From NCBI RefSeq assembly GCF_001701045.1, contig NZ_CP016757.1, positions 1,357,501 through 1,421,500 of the forward strand: a stretch of DNA of 64,000 nucleotides. Direction: 5' to 3'. The DNA comes from Cloacibacillus porcorum. Lineage in GTDB: Bacteria; Synergistota; Synergistia; Synergistales; Synergistaceae. Made by a program: the position numbers and the translations under genes. Below, piece after piece: positions 42,272 to 50,256 of the stretch. Positions within the stretch are counted from its first letter, which is position 1. Each line of letters starts with the position of its first letter. The notes beneath the pieces are model-generated. The model did not search any database. It was not told where the DNA came from and saw nothing but the letters and a program-made list of their open reading frames with translations.

Positions 42272-43330
42272 TTGCTGAGAACTATGCGGAACTATACCAA
42301 AGTAATAATGATAATCGTGATACTATTCTTCGTGGCTTCATGCTTCGCGGGATACGGGCTCTACTCCCGTGGCAACAGGGGCGGCGGAGACGGAATGCGC
42401 GATTACCCCGTGGCGGAGGTCAACGGCAGGAAAGTTCTGCGTTCCGAGCTTGAAAAGGGCGCGGCGCAGATCTCCGAGCAGTACGGCAGCAACGTCAGCT
42501 CGGCGGACATCCCTCAGATCAGAAGGGCCGCTCTTGACGGCATTATCATTCAGGGCGAGCTGCAGAAGGAGATCTCCAACAGAAAGATAGACGTTCCCAG
42601 CGACGAGATAGACGCGGCCTACACCAGGGCGATGGACAGCTATCCCACGCGCGAGGAATTTATGGAATTTATCAAGCGCAGCGGGCTCACCGAAAAACAG
42701 ATAAAAGAAGACATCAAAAAGCAGCTCCAGATGCAGAAGCTCATGGAGTCGCTTGAAAAAGATGTCGCGGTGGACGACAAAGAGGTCCGCGCCTTCTACG
42801 ACACGGCGAAGAATTTCCTCTATAAGCAACCCGCGGGCGTGATGGTCAACATCGCCACCTTCAAGGACAAGGCGGCGGCCGAAGCGGCGCAGAAGGCGAT
42901 CGCCGGCGGCGCGAAGTGGGATGCAGAGATAGAGAAATACAAAAACGACATCGAGATGGCAACCTCCTATGACAAACCGACGATCATAACCGACCAGATG
43001 CTGCAGCAGAAAGAGCTCTCCGTCCTCAAGGATTACCCGATGAATAAGGTCACTCCTGTTGAGAGCGCCGGAGAGAACCACAGCTACATCGCCATCAAAC
43101 GCAGTAAATCAGCCGAGCGTGTGCTTCCCTTCGACGAAGTGAGCGGCGACGTTACGGCGGTGATCAAAAACCAGAAGATGCAGCAGGCTCAGCAGAAATT
43201 CTACGGAGAGCTGCTCTCCCGCGCGAATGTGAAGGTGCTGGACGCCTCCATCTTCCCCGAGGAAAAGCAGCCCGAGGCGGCCTCCTCCGACCAGACGGCG
43301 CCCGCGGCCTCCGAGGATAAGAAAGATTGA
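42272..43330 (+). CDS. SurA/PpiD-like membrane-anchored periplasmic chaperone
   Basis: 352 residues. TTG start at 42272, 8 bp after GAGGAGGAAG. An N-terminal signal anchor (VIMIIVILFFVASCFAGYGL) is followed by a SurA_N-like domain (VAEVNGRKVLRSELEKGAAQ, DEIDAAYTRAMDSYPTREEF) and a parvulin-like region whose isomerase residues are not obvious. The C-terminus is Ala/Ser/Asp-rich. Such proteins escort outer-membrane proteins across the periplasm, so it may serve the porins of this organism. A hairpin terminator follows. Confidence 0.75.
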   Translation: MLRTMRNYTKVIMIIVILFFVASCFAGYGLYSRGNRGGGDGMRDYPVAEVNGRKVLRSELEKGAAQISEQYGSNVSSADIPQIRRAALDGIIIQGELQKEISNRKIDVPSDEIDAAYTRAMDSYPTREEFMEFIKRSGLTEKQIKEDIKKQLQMQKLMESLEKDVAVDDKEVRAFYDTAKNFLYKQPAGVMVNIATFKDKAAAEAAQKAIAGGAKWDAEIEKYKNDIEMATSYDKPTIITDQMLQQKELSVLKDYPMNKVTPVESAGENHSYIAIKRSKSAERVLPFDEVSGDVTAVIKNQKMQQAQQKFYGELLSRANVKVLDASIFPEEKQPEAASSDQTAPAASEDKKD

Positions 43331-43369
43331 CGCGAAAGCGGCAAACGGACAAAAGAGAAACATACTGAA

Positions 43370-43397
43370 ATGGCCGGAGATGACTCCGGCCATTTTT
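43370..43397 (+). terminator. Terminator after the SurA-like gene
   Basis: ATGGCCGGAG and CTCCGGCCAT pair with ATGA between and TTTTTG after. Confidence 0.93.
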
Positions 43398-43538
43398 GTA
43401 TGCTTCGCTGGGTGATTTGGCCTTTTCGGCGCGTGCGCGCCGTTATATATTTTCAAGTATGAATTGTTAAGCGGCGGGAGGAGCCTTATTCGTGCCCGCC
43501 TTAAAACAGATAAAATATAAAATAGAGGTGTATTTGCC

Positions 43539-44312
43539 ATGGTAACGGGAAAACTTATTGATTTACGGGGAAAGGCAGCTGTGGTCACGGGAGCGGCCGC
43601 GGGGATAGGAAAGGCCTCCGCGATGATGCTGGCGCGTTCCGGGGCCTCCGTCGCGCTGTTGGACAGAAATTATGACGCGGCGGCTCTCTCAGCCTCCGAG
43701 ATCGCCTCGGAGTGCGGTGTACAGACAAAGGCCTACCGCTGTGACGTCCTCGCCGAGCTGGATAGTGAGGCCGTAATTGAAGAGGCGGCGAGGGATTTCG
43801 GCGCGATAAACATCCTCGTCAACAACGCTGGCGGCGGTGGAGGCGGCAGGGAAATATTTGACGGACTTACGGACGATTATCTCAATAAAATATTCGGCCT
43901 CAACGTCTACAGCATATTCAGGTTTTCACGCCTCTGCCTTCCCCATATGAAGCGCGCGGGATACGGTTCCATCATAAACATCAGCTCGATGGCGAGCGTC
44001 ATGAGCAGCATGAACATGTCTGTCTACAGCGCCTCAAAGGCGGCTGTCAACGCGCTGACGCGCCAGATGGCGATCGACGTCGCCCCGGTCCGCGTGAATG
44101 CCGTCGCCCCCGGCGCGGTAAAGACCGAGGCGCTGGCTTCGGTGCTCACTGAGGAAATGGAACGCAAGATGCTGGCCTTGACGCCGCTGAACAGGCTTGG
44201 CACGCCAGAGGATATTGCTTCGGCTGTACTTTTCTTTGCCTCACCGATGTCATCCTGGGTGTCGGGGCAGACCCTGATTGTATCCGGCGGCGGCGCGCAG
44301 GTGCTGGAATGA
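43539..44312 (+). CDS. hdhA: SDR oxidoreductase, 7-alpha-hydroxysteroid dehydrogenase-like
   Basis: 257 residues. SDR motifs: TGAAAGIGKASAMML for NAD(P), NNAGGGGGGREIF, Ser in INISSMASV, YSASKAAVNAL (YxxxK), and C-terminal SWVSGQTLIVSGGGAQVLE. The NNAGGGG motif and the whole C-terminal third (VNAVAPGAVKTEAL, MERKMLALTPLNRLGTPEDI) closely follow E. coli HdhA as I remember it, more than FabG. HdhA oxidises the 7-alpha-hydroxyl of cholate and chenodeoxycholate. It is monocistronic, between two hairpins, with TAAAAT-type promoter sequence upstream. Another SDR alcohol substrate remains possible. Confidence 0.7.
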   Translation: MVTGKLIDLRGKAAVVTGAAAGIGKASAMMLARSGASVALLDRNYDAAALSASEIASECGVQTKAYRCDVLAELDSEAVIEEAARDFGAINILVNNAGGGGGGREIFDGLTDDYLNKIFGLNVYSIFRFSRLCLPHMKRAGYGSIINISSMASVMSSMNMSVYSASKAAVNALTRQMAIDVAPVRVNAVAPGAVKTEALASVLTEEMERKMLALTPLNRLGTPEDIASAVLFFASPMSSWVSGQTLIVSGGGAQVLE

Positions 44313-44416
44313 GTATCACGGCAAAACAATAATTGTTTTATTATCGTACCCTTGTCAGATTTCACGCTCTTATATACACTGGGCTTAAATGATCTTGGCA
44401 AAGGGCTGATTTTATA

Positions 44417-45259
44417 ATGGACATCGAAAAAGTACTGAGCCGCTTTGAGGAGCTGCTCTCGCAGGGCCGCGTTGACGAAGCCGGGCAGTATCTGGAAGAG
44501 ACGGCAGCCGTTAGCGAAAGAGGCGGCGACGGCCTCGCGGAGGCCTCCTGCCGCAACGAACTGACGGGTTTTTGGCGTGTCTGCGGCCAAAGAGAAAAAA
44601 GTTACGCCTCCGCGGAAAGAGCCTTAGCCCTGCTTTCAGAGAATGGTCTTGCCGGAAGCATCGACTACGCGACGGTTCTGCTGAACTACGCCACCGCTAA
44701 ATCCGCCTTCGGCGAGAGCGCGGAGGCGCTGCCGCTCTACAGGCGGGTGGAGGAGTGTTACCGGGAGCTGCTGCCGGCCTCCGACTACCGCCGCGCGAGC
44801 CTATACAACAATATGGCGCAGGCTCTGCTGCGGGACGGGAATACGAATGAGGCGGCGGAATATTTTGAAAAATCCCTGCGTCTGCTGGCGGAGATGACAG
44901 ATGTCGATTCCGAGAGGGCGACCTGCAATACCAACATCGCCTTCTGTCTGCTCGCGGAGGGACGGCTCGACGAGGCGCAGAAGTCGCTTGAAGTGGCGGA
45001 AGAGGGCTTTCGCCTCCTGCCGGGCGATCCCCATTATGACGGCGCGCTCTCCTGCCGCGGGCGGCTGGAATATCTGCGCGGCAGGTACGAAGAGGCCGCC
45101 GAGGCCTACCGCCGGCTGGCAGACAATATTGAGGGGCGTTTTGGGCGCAATATAAACTACGCGGCGGCCTGCCGCAGCTGCGCCAAGGCCTTCGCCGCCG
45201 CGGGCCTCGCCGACGAGGCGGAGCGTTTCAGCCTGCTGGCTGAATTAGCCGGCAGATAG
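44417..45259 (+). CDS. Tetratricopeptide-repeat protein
   Basis: 280 residues, about six helical TPR-like repeats. Examples are the segments around ATVLLNYATAKSAFGESAEA, ASLYNNMAQALLRDGNTNEA and CNTNIAFCLLAEGRLDEAQK. No signal peptide, so cytoplasmic. It is followed after 22 bp by a DUF4037 and then a DUF4125 gene, a trio I recall as a conserved neighbourhood in anaerobes. Role unknown; protein interaction is the only general inference. Confidence 0.8.
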   Translation: MDIEKVLSRFEELLSQGRVDEAGQYLEETAAVSERGGDGLAEASCRNELTGFWRVCGQREKSYASAERALALLSENGLAGSIDYATVLLNYATAKSAFGESAEALPLYRRVEECYRELLPASDYRRASLYNNMAQALLRDGNTNEAAEYFEKSLRLLAEMTDVDSERATCNTNIAFCLLAEGRLDEAQKSLEVAEEGFRLLPGDPHYDGALSCRGRLEYLRGRYEEAAEAYRRLADNIEGRFGRNINYAAACRSCAKAFAAAGLADEAERFSLLAELAGR

Positions 45260-45281
45260 AGGAATATTGGAGGGGATCGGA

Positions 45282-46196
45282 ATGCAGGGACTTGAACTAT
45301 GCCGCCTGTTTTATCTACAGCATGGCGCGCCGCTGATCGAGAGCCGTCTCGGCGAAAGGTCGCGCCGCGTCGCCGTCGGGCTGGCGGGGCAGGGTTCGGA
45401 CTGTCTCGGATTTGACGACGAACTCTCGCGTGACCACGACTTTGGCCCCGGCTTTTGCCTGTGGCTGACTGACGAGGACGACGAAGACTTCGGCGACGAG
45501 CTGCGGCGGTTATACGCGGAGCTGCCTAAGTTGTTCCTCGGATATGCCCGCAACGCCACGCCGCAGGGCGCGGATAGAGTCGGCGTGATGCGGATAAGCC
45601 GCTTTTACGCGCAATATACGGGCTGCCGGGGCATTCCATCCGGCGACGCCGCCTGGCTGCGTATCCCGGAACATCTGCTCGCCGCCGCCACCAGCGGCGA
45701 AATATTCCGCGACGAACTTGGGGAATTCAGCCGCGTCAGGAACGGCCTGCTGCCCTGTTACCCAGACGACGTGCGTCTGAAGAAGCTGGCGGCGCGAATC
45801 TTCGTTATGGCGCAGGCGGGACAATATAACTACGGCAGGATAATGAAACGCCGTGACGAGGTGGCGGCGGCGCTCGCTCTGAGCGAGTTCGTCAAAGCCG
45901 CCCTCTCCGCCGTGCACCTGCTGAACCGCAGCTATATGCCTTACTATAAATGGGCCTTCCGCAGCGCGCGCCGTCTGCCGCTGCTTCAGGAGGCGGTCTC
46001 CGGGCTTGAGGCCCTCTATTCGCCGGGAGCCGACCGCGAAGCGCTGATAGAATCTATCTGTGCCATGGTCAGCGGTCATCTGGAAAGAGAGGAGCTCTCC
46101 TCCGCGAAAGATACCTTCCTGGTCGCGCACGCGGAGGAGATAATGCGGCGTATAAAGAGCGATTATCTGAGAAATTTAGGCGTTATGGTGGGGTAG
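45282..46196 (+). CDS. DUF4037 protein with nucleotidyltransferase-like features
   Basis: About 304 residues from ATG 45282, 6-7 bp after GGAGGGG; the TTG at 45267 overlaps that site and is rejected. VGLAGQGSDCLGFDDELSRD followed by HDFGPGFCLW resembles a polymerase-beta-type nucleotidyltransferase active site (G-S then DxD-like D-H-D). The rest is helical. Substrate unknown. Confidence 0.8.
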   Translation: MQGLELCRLFYLQHGAPLIESRLGERSRRVAVGLAGQGSDCLGFDDELSRDHDFGPGFCLWLTDEDDEDFGDELRRLYAELPKLFLGYARNATPQGADRVGVMRISRFYAQYTGCRGIPSGDAAWLRIPEHLLAAATSGEIFRDELGEFSRVRNGLLPCYPDDVRLKKLAARIFVMAQAGQYNYGRIMKRRDEVAAALALSEFVKAALSAVHLLNRSYMPYYKWAFRSARRLPLLQEAVSGLEALYSPGADREALIESICAMVSGHLEREELSSAKDTFLVAHAEEIMRRIKSDYLRNLGVMVG

Positions 46197-46201
46197 AAAA
46201 A

Positions 46202-46828
46202 ATGGAAAAGCTGATCGACGAAATAATCGGACTTGAATGGTGTTTCTTTGACCGCGTGCGTAACGAGGGCGGTCGGGCCCCCTGCCAGGATGACTGGAAG
46301 ACCTTCCGCATCATGCGCGGCAGCCAGTTCATGGCCTGGAACAGGCCGCTGCTGGAAAGCTGGCACGGGGACCTCTTACAGGCGCGGGAGCGGGGAGACA
46401 ACCCGATGACGGAAAAATACGGCTACATGATGTGTATCGCCGACCCCGAGGCCAACCTCGAACTGGCGGCCAGTCTGCCGCCGGTCTCCGAAGAAAAAAA
46501 GGCGCTGAGCCGGAAGATCATCGGGCGGCTGGTGCCGCAGAACGCCGCCTTCCGCAGACGCTACCCGCTCCTCGCCGCCCACGCGCGTCCGCTGCGCACC
46601 GCGGACGAGAGCGGTGGCGATATGACCTCGATGGAGACCTACCAGCTGGGGGAGTTGTGGACCTATTCGCGGCGAACCCTGACGCTGCTTGATGAGCACC
46701 TGCGCGATTTAGAGGCGGCGGGGGTAAATTATCCCGAGCTGGTGATTCGCAACAGCCTTCTCCAGAGAGGGTTTTCCGGCCTTGAAGAGGCGGAGGCCTT
46801 CCTGGCAAAAAGACAGCGGGACGCTTAG
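46202..46828 (+). CDS. DUF4125 family protein
   Basis: 208 residues starting 5 bp after the DUF4037 gene. Typical family segments: LIDEIIGLEWCFFDRVRNEG, CQDDWKTFRIMRGSQFMAWN and TSMETYQLGELWTYSRRTL. Cytoplasmic, function unknown, cotranscribed with the two genes before it. Confidence 0.82.
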   Translation: MEKLIDEIIGLEWCFFDRVRNEGGRAPCQDDWKTFRIMRGSQFMAWNRPLLESWHGDLLQARERGDNPMTEKYGYMMCIADPEANLELAASLPPVSEEKKALSRKIIGRLVPQNAAFRRRYPLLAAHARPLRTADESGGDMTSMETYQLGELWTYSRRTLTLLDEHLRDLEAAGVNYPELVIRNSLLQRGFSGLEEAEAFLAKRQRDA

Positions 46829-46885
46829 GGATACCTTTTTTTGGCAGGAGCCATATAAGAGGCTGAGGAACAACGATAAAAAGTA

Positions 46886-46922
46886 AGAGAGAGAAGGGGA
46901 CAGATATCCCCCTCCCTCTCTT
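46886..46922. terminator. Bidirectional hairpin between DUF4125 gene and nhaC
   Basis: AGAGAGAGAAGGGGA and TCCCCCTCCCTCTCTT pair with small mismatches around CAGATA. It lies between convergent genes. Confidence 0.6.
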
Positions 46923-46958
46923 CGTAGGGTCAAAGATTATCCGCCGCGGCCTCTGCGC

Positions 46959-48395
46959 TCAGCTGCGGATCTTTTTTATGCTGATGCCGGTTACCGCGTA
47001 GAAAATGGCGAACATAAAGCCCGTATAGTTCATGATCGCCCACGGCAGGTAATCGATAGTGGCTACGCCAAGAGTGGCGGCCATGTACGCGGCCCCTCCC
47101 GTCCAGGGGATGAGCGCCGTCACAACGGTCCCCGAGTCCTCCAGCGTGCGTGACAAGTTACAGGAAGCCAACCCTCTTGCCTTATATACGTCGCCGAAGA
47201 GCTCCGCCGTGACGATTATGGATAAGTACGAGACGCCGCCGATGACGCTCATCAGCAGGGAGGCCGCGACGGTGCTGCTGATGATGCCGGCGTCGGTCTT
47301 TACCTTTGTCTGCAGCTTTTCCAGCATTACCTCCAGGCAGCCTGTGCAGGATACGATGCCGCCAAAGACGAAGGCACAGTATGTTATAAGAAGTATCCCC
47401 ATCATGCTGCTCATTCCGCCGCGGTTCAGCAGCCTGACCACCGCGGAGCTGGCGGCTGCCGCGTCGAAGCCGGCCTTATGCACCATATTGACGTTGAAGC
47501 CGTTGGCACAGGCGGTGCAGACGTCGTTGAAAGAAAAGCCCTGAATAAAGATCGCTAAAAGACAGGCCACTACGCTTGAGACGAACATAAGCGGCGCGGT
47601 CGGATACTTCATGGCGCTGCCGACCATGACGATCACCAGCGGCAGCAGCAGCAAAATATTCCAGTGATAAATTTGGTTGAACTGCGTCATCATTGTGGAT
47701 ACGAGCTCCGAGCTGACGGCCTCCTGGGAACTGTTGAAACCGGCGATCAAATATACCGCCATTCCCAGCAGGCTTGCCGGCACCGTCGTCCAGAGCATAT
47801 GTCTGATATGCTCGTAGATATCGGTATTTGTGATTGCCGCCGCCAGCACGGTCGTATCCGACAGCGGGCTCAGCTTGTCGCCAAAATAAGCGCCGGCGAC
47901 GACCGCTCCCGCGGTAATCGGCAGCGACATCTGCAGTGTGGCGGCGATACTCATAACCACGACTCCGATAGTCCCCACCGCGCCGTAAGAGGTTCCCGAC
48001 AAAACCGATACGATCGCCGTGGCCAGAAAGGCGGACAAATATAGCACCCGCGTGTCGATGATCTGTATTCCGTAATAGATCATCATCGGCAGCGTGCCGG
48101 AGATCATCCACGAGCCGATTAGCATCCCCACCGATACCAGAACTAAAAGCGCGCCTGTGGACTGGCCGATCTTATCCGATATCGCTTTTTGCAGATCGGA
48201 CCAGGTGTAGCCGAGGTAATAGGCGACGATCGCCGCCACCACGCTCGGCAGCAACAGGATGATGGGGATCGGTAATTTCAGTATCGGAAATCCTACCCCG
48301 ACGAAAAACAGCATTGCGATCATTGGTAAAAGGGCGACAAACATAGTGGGACGGCGTATCTCTTTTGACGGATGACTCTTATTGGCCTCAGTCAT
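46959..48395 (-). CDS. nhaC: NhaC-family Na+/H+ antiporter
   Basis: About 478 residues with around eleven hydrophobic segments and the family segment LSRTLEDSGTVVTALIPWTGGAAYM near the C-terminus. It exchanges Na+ for protons, or malate/lactate as in some NhaC relatives, across the inner membrane. Start chosen as ATG 48395; an in-frame TTG at 48410 also exists. Neither has a good ribosome site, and the left end of the IS256-family element is only about 50 bp upstream, so its native leader may have been displaced. Confidence 0.9.
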   Translation of the reverse strand: MTEANKSHPSKEIRRPTMFVALLPMIAMLFFVGVGFPILKLPIPIILLLPSVVAAIVAYYLGYTWSDLQKAISDKIGQSTGALLVLVSVGMLIGSWMISGTLPMMIYYGIQIIDTRVLYLSAFLATAIVSVLSGTSYGAVGTIGVVVMSIAATLQMSLPITAGAVVAGAYFGDKLSPLSDTTVLAAAITNTDIYEHIRHMLWTTVPASLLGMAVYLIAGFNSSQEAVSSELVSTMMTQFNQIYHWNILLLLPLVIVMVGSAMKYPTAPLMFVSSVVACLLAIFIQGFSFNDVCTACANGFNVNMVHKAGFDAAAASSAVVRLLNRGGMSSMMGILLITYCAFVFGGIVSCTGCLEVMLEKLQTKVKTDAGIISSTVAASLLMSVIGGVSYLSIIVTAELFGDVYKARGLASCNLSRTLEDSGTVVTALIPWTGGAAYMAATLGVATIDYLPWAIMNYTGFMFAIFYAVTGISIKKIRS

Positions 48396-48436
48396 GAGCC
48401 TATGAAACAAACTCTGTAAATAAAGAAATCGCCCAA

Positions 48437-48480
48437 AAAGGCCTTCTGTGATAAATTAAAATTACTTACAGGAGGCCTTT
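48437..48480 (+). promoter_or_regulatory. Hairpin that sequesters the transposase ribosome-binding site
   Basis: AAAGGCCTTCTGT (48437-48449) and ACAGGAGGCCTTT (48468-48480) pair at 12 of 13 positions with an 18-base loop. The GGAGG ribosome site (48471-48475) is inside the stem. Transcripts entering from outside the element would fold this hairpin, whereas a transcript starting inside the left arm would not. Confidence 0.6.
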
Positions 48481-48483
48481 AAA

Positions 48484-49725
48484 ATGGCAAAAGATAAGAA
48501 GATTACTCACAAAGTTCAGATGACAGACGGGAAAAGAGATATCATCAGATACCTACTTCAGGAATACGATATCAAATCTGCAAAGGATATCCAGGATGCG
48601 CTGAAAGATCTTCTGGGGGGTACGATTAAAGAGATGATGGAGACTGAGATGGACGAACATCTCGGTTATAAGAAATCTCAGCGTTCAGAAGGCAGCGACT
48701 ACCGCAACGGATACAAACAAAAGCATGTAAACTCAAGTTTTGGAGAGTTTTGCATAGACGTTCCTCAGGACAGGGAATCCAGCTTCGATCCTAAGATAGT
48801 AAGAAAGCGACAAAAAGATATTTCCGAGATAGACCAGAAAATAATATCTATGTACGCTAAAGGAATGACTACCCGTCAGATATCGGCAACGATACAGGAT
48901 ATTTACGGGTTCGACGTTTCAGAAGGCTTCATATCGGATGTGACTGACAAGATAATGCCGCAGATCGAAGAATGGCAGAACAGGGCACTCTCCGAAGTCT
49001 ATCCCATTGTTTTTATAGATGCGATTCATTATTCTGTCAGGGAAGATAACGCTGTAAAGAAGCTCGCAGCCTATGTAATACTTGGAATCAACAGCAACGG
49101 TATAAAAGAAGTGCTTTGTCTGCAGGTGGGAGAAAATGAAAGCGCCAAATACTGGCTGACAGTCCTGAATTCCCTGAAGAACCGTGGTGTAAAGGATATC
49201 TTCATTCTCTGTGCAGACGGCCTTAGCGGAATGCGCGAAGCAGTAGAAAGTGCGTTCCCGCAGACTGAATACCAGCGCTGCCTTATACATCAGGTCAGGA
49301 GCACTATGAAATATGTGGTTGAAAAAGACCGCAAAGAATTTGCCGCAGACCTAAAAACAATATATCAAGCTCCCGACGAGTCCCATGCGCTGGAAGCGAG
49401 GGAGCATGTTGCTGAGAAGTGGGGATTAAAATATGCAAATGCAGTGAAGGGGTGGGAGCGCAACTGGGATACGATCTCTCCGATATTTAAATTTTCTTGC
49501 CAGGTAAGAAAGGTCATTTACACGACAAACGCGATAGAAAGCCTTAATTCCACCTATCGCAGGCTCAACAGCCAAAGAAGCGTATTCCCCAGCGCAGGCG
49601 CCCTTCTGAAAGCCTTATATCTTGCTACTTTTGAAGCAACCAAGAAATGGAGTATGCCAGTTAGGAACTGGCGCAGTATCCTTGGTGAACTAGCTGTAAT
49701 GTATGAAGGACGGATGCCTGAATAG
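48484..49725 (+). CDS. IS256-family transposase (mutator type), intact
   Basis: 413 residues, full length. The DDE residues fit: Asp in VFIDAIHYSVRED, Asp in LCADGLSGMREAVESAFP and Glu in NAIESLNSTYRR. CLIHQVR follows the second Asp, the C-x2-H segment of IS256 enzymes. A helix-turn-helix N-terminus (MTTRQISATIQDIYGFDVSE region) binds the ends. No frameshift is present, so it may be active. Confidence 0.95.
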   Translation: MAKDKKITHKVQMTDGKRDIIRYLLQEYDIKSAKDIQDALKDLLGGTIKEMMETEMDEHLGYKKSQRSEGSDYRNGYKQKHVNSSFGEFCIDVPQDRESSFDPKIVRKRQKDISEIDQKIISMYAKGMTTRQISATIQDIYGFDVSEGFISDVTDKIMPQIEEWQNRALSEVYPIVFIDAIHYSVREDNAVKKLAAYVILGINSNGIKEVLCLQVGENESAKYWLTVLNSLKNRGVKDIFILCADGLSGMREAVESAFPQTEYQRCLIHQVRSTMKYVVEKDRKEFAADLKTIYQAPDESHALEAREHVAEKWGLKYANAVKGWERNWDTISPIFKFSCQVRKVIYTTNAIESLNSTYRRLNSQRSVFPSAGALLKALYLATFEATKKWSMPVRNWRSILGELAVMYEGRMPE

Positions 49726-49744
49726 GCTAAGAATAATAAAAAGC

Positions 49745-49776
49745 GGCCAGTGTTTGTATTGACACTGGCCACTTAA
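49745..49776 (+). terminator. Hairpin after the transposase
   Basis: GGCCAGTGT and ACACTGGCC pair across an eight-base loop. The T-tract is weak. It is within the right end of the IS. Confidence 0.5.
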
Positions 49777-49983
49777 TAGGTTGATAATTTTGTTATACAG
49801 GGATCGTTATTAGCCCTAGTTGTATTGGATTTCTCACAGAAGGTCCATATTTACAGAGTTTTTTTCACACGCCCTCAGTCATTTTATTCCCTCCTCAGGA
49901 TTTATCAGGCTTGATGCGGATAACTAAAAAGACGCCCATATCTCTGGTACGGTGAGCTGAAAAAGGGCGCTCTTGCCGGCCGC

Positions 49984-50250
49984 TCAAAGCCATTTTTGCC
50001 AGTTGAACTCTTCCGGTTGGTTTACGGATGGAGCCATTGTCGTAATATCGTCATAACAGGCCAGCGGTATCGTATGACGGATGGCTCCGTGGCGGCATTC
50101 CAACGCGCAGACGCCGCAGTGGCTGCATTCGTCCTGGTAGGCGACGACCGGCCTTTTTTTATCGCCGTCCCAGCCTATCACGTCGTTCGGACAGTGCTTA
50201 TAGCAGGCTCCGCAGTTCAGACACTTATCATAGATGATCTCCACGCTCAT
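49984..50250 (-). CDS. AprB-like 4Fe-4S ferredoxin subunit
   Basis: 88 residues with two [4Fe-4S] motifs, CLNCGACYKHC at about 12-22 and CSHCGVCALEC at about 43-53. The C-terminal tail DDITTMAPSVNQPEEFNWQK recalls the extension of APS reductase beta subunits. Its ATG lies 6 bp after the flavoprotein stop, so the two are probably a complex. True APS reductase beta subunits are longer. Confidence 0.8.
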   Translation of the reverse strand: MSVEIIYDKCLNCGACYKHCPNDVIGWDGDKKRPVVAYQDECSHCGVCALECRHGAIRHTIPLACYDDITTMAPSVNQPEEFNWQKWL

Positions 50251-50256
50251 AAATAA

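Larger units (their letters stand above)
48446..49800 (+). mobile_element. IS256-family insertion sequence
   Basis: A single transposase gene is flanked by imperfect inverted ends: CTGTGATAAATTAAAATTA at the left and, as reverse complement on the right, CTGTATAACAAAATTATCA. Exact ends are uncertain by several bases, and I found no clear target duplication. It separates nhaC from the ferredoxin/flavoprotein pair. Confidence 0.75.
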
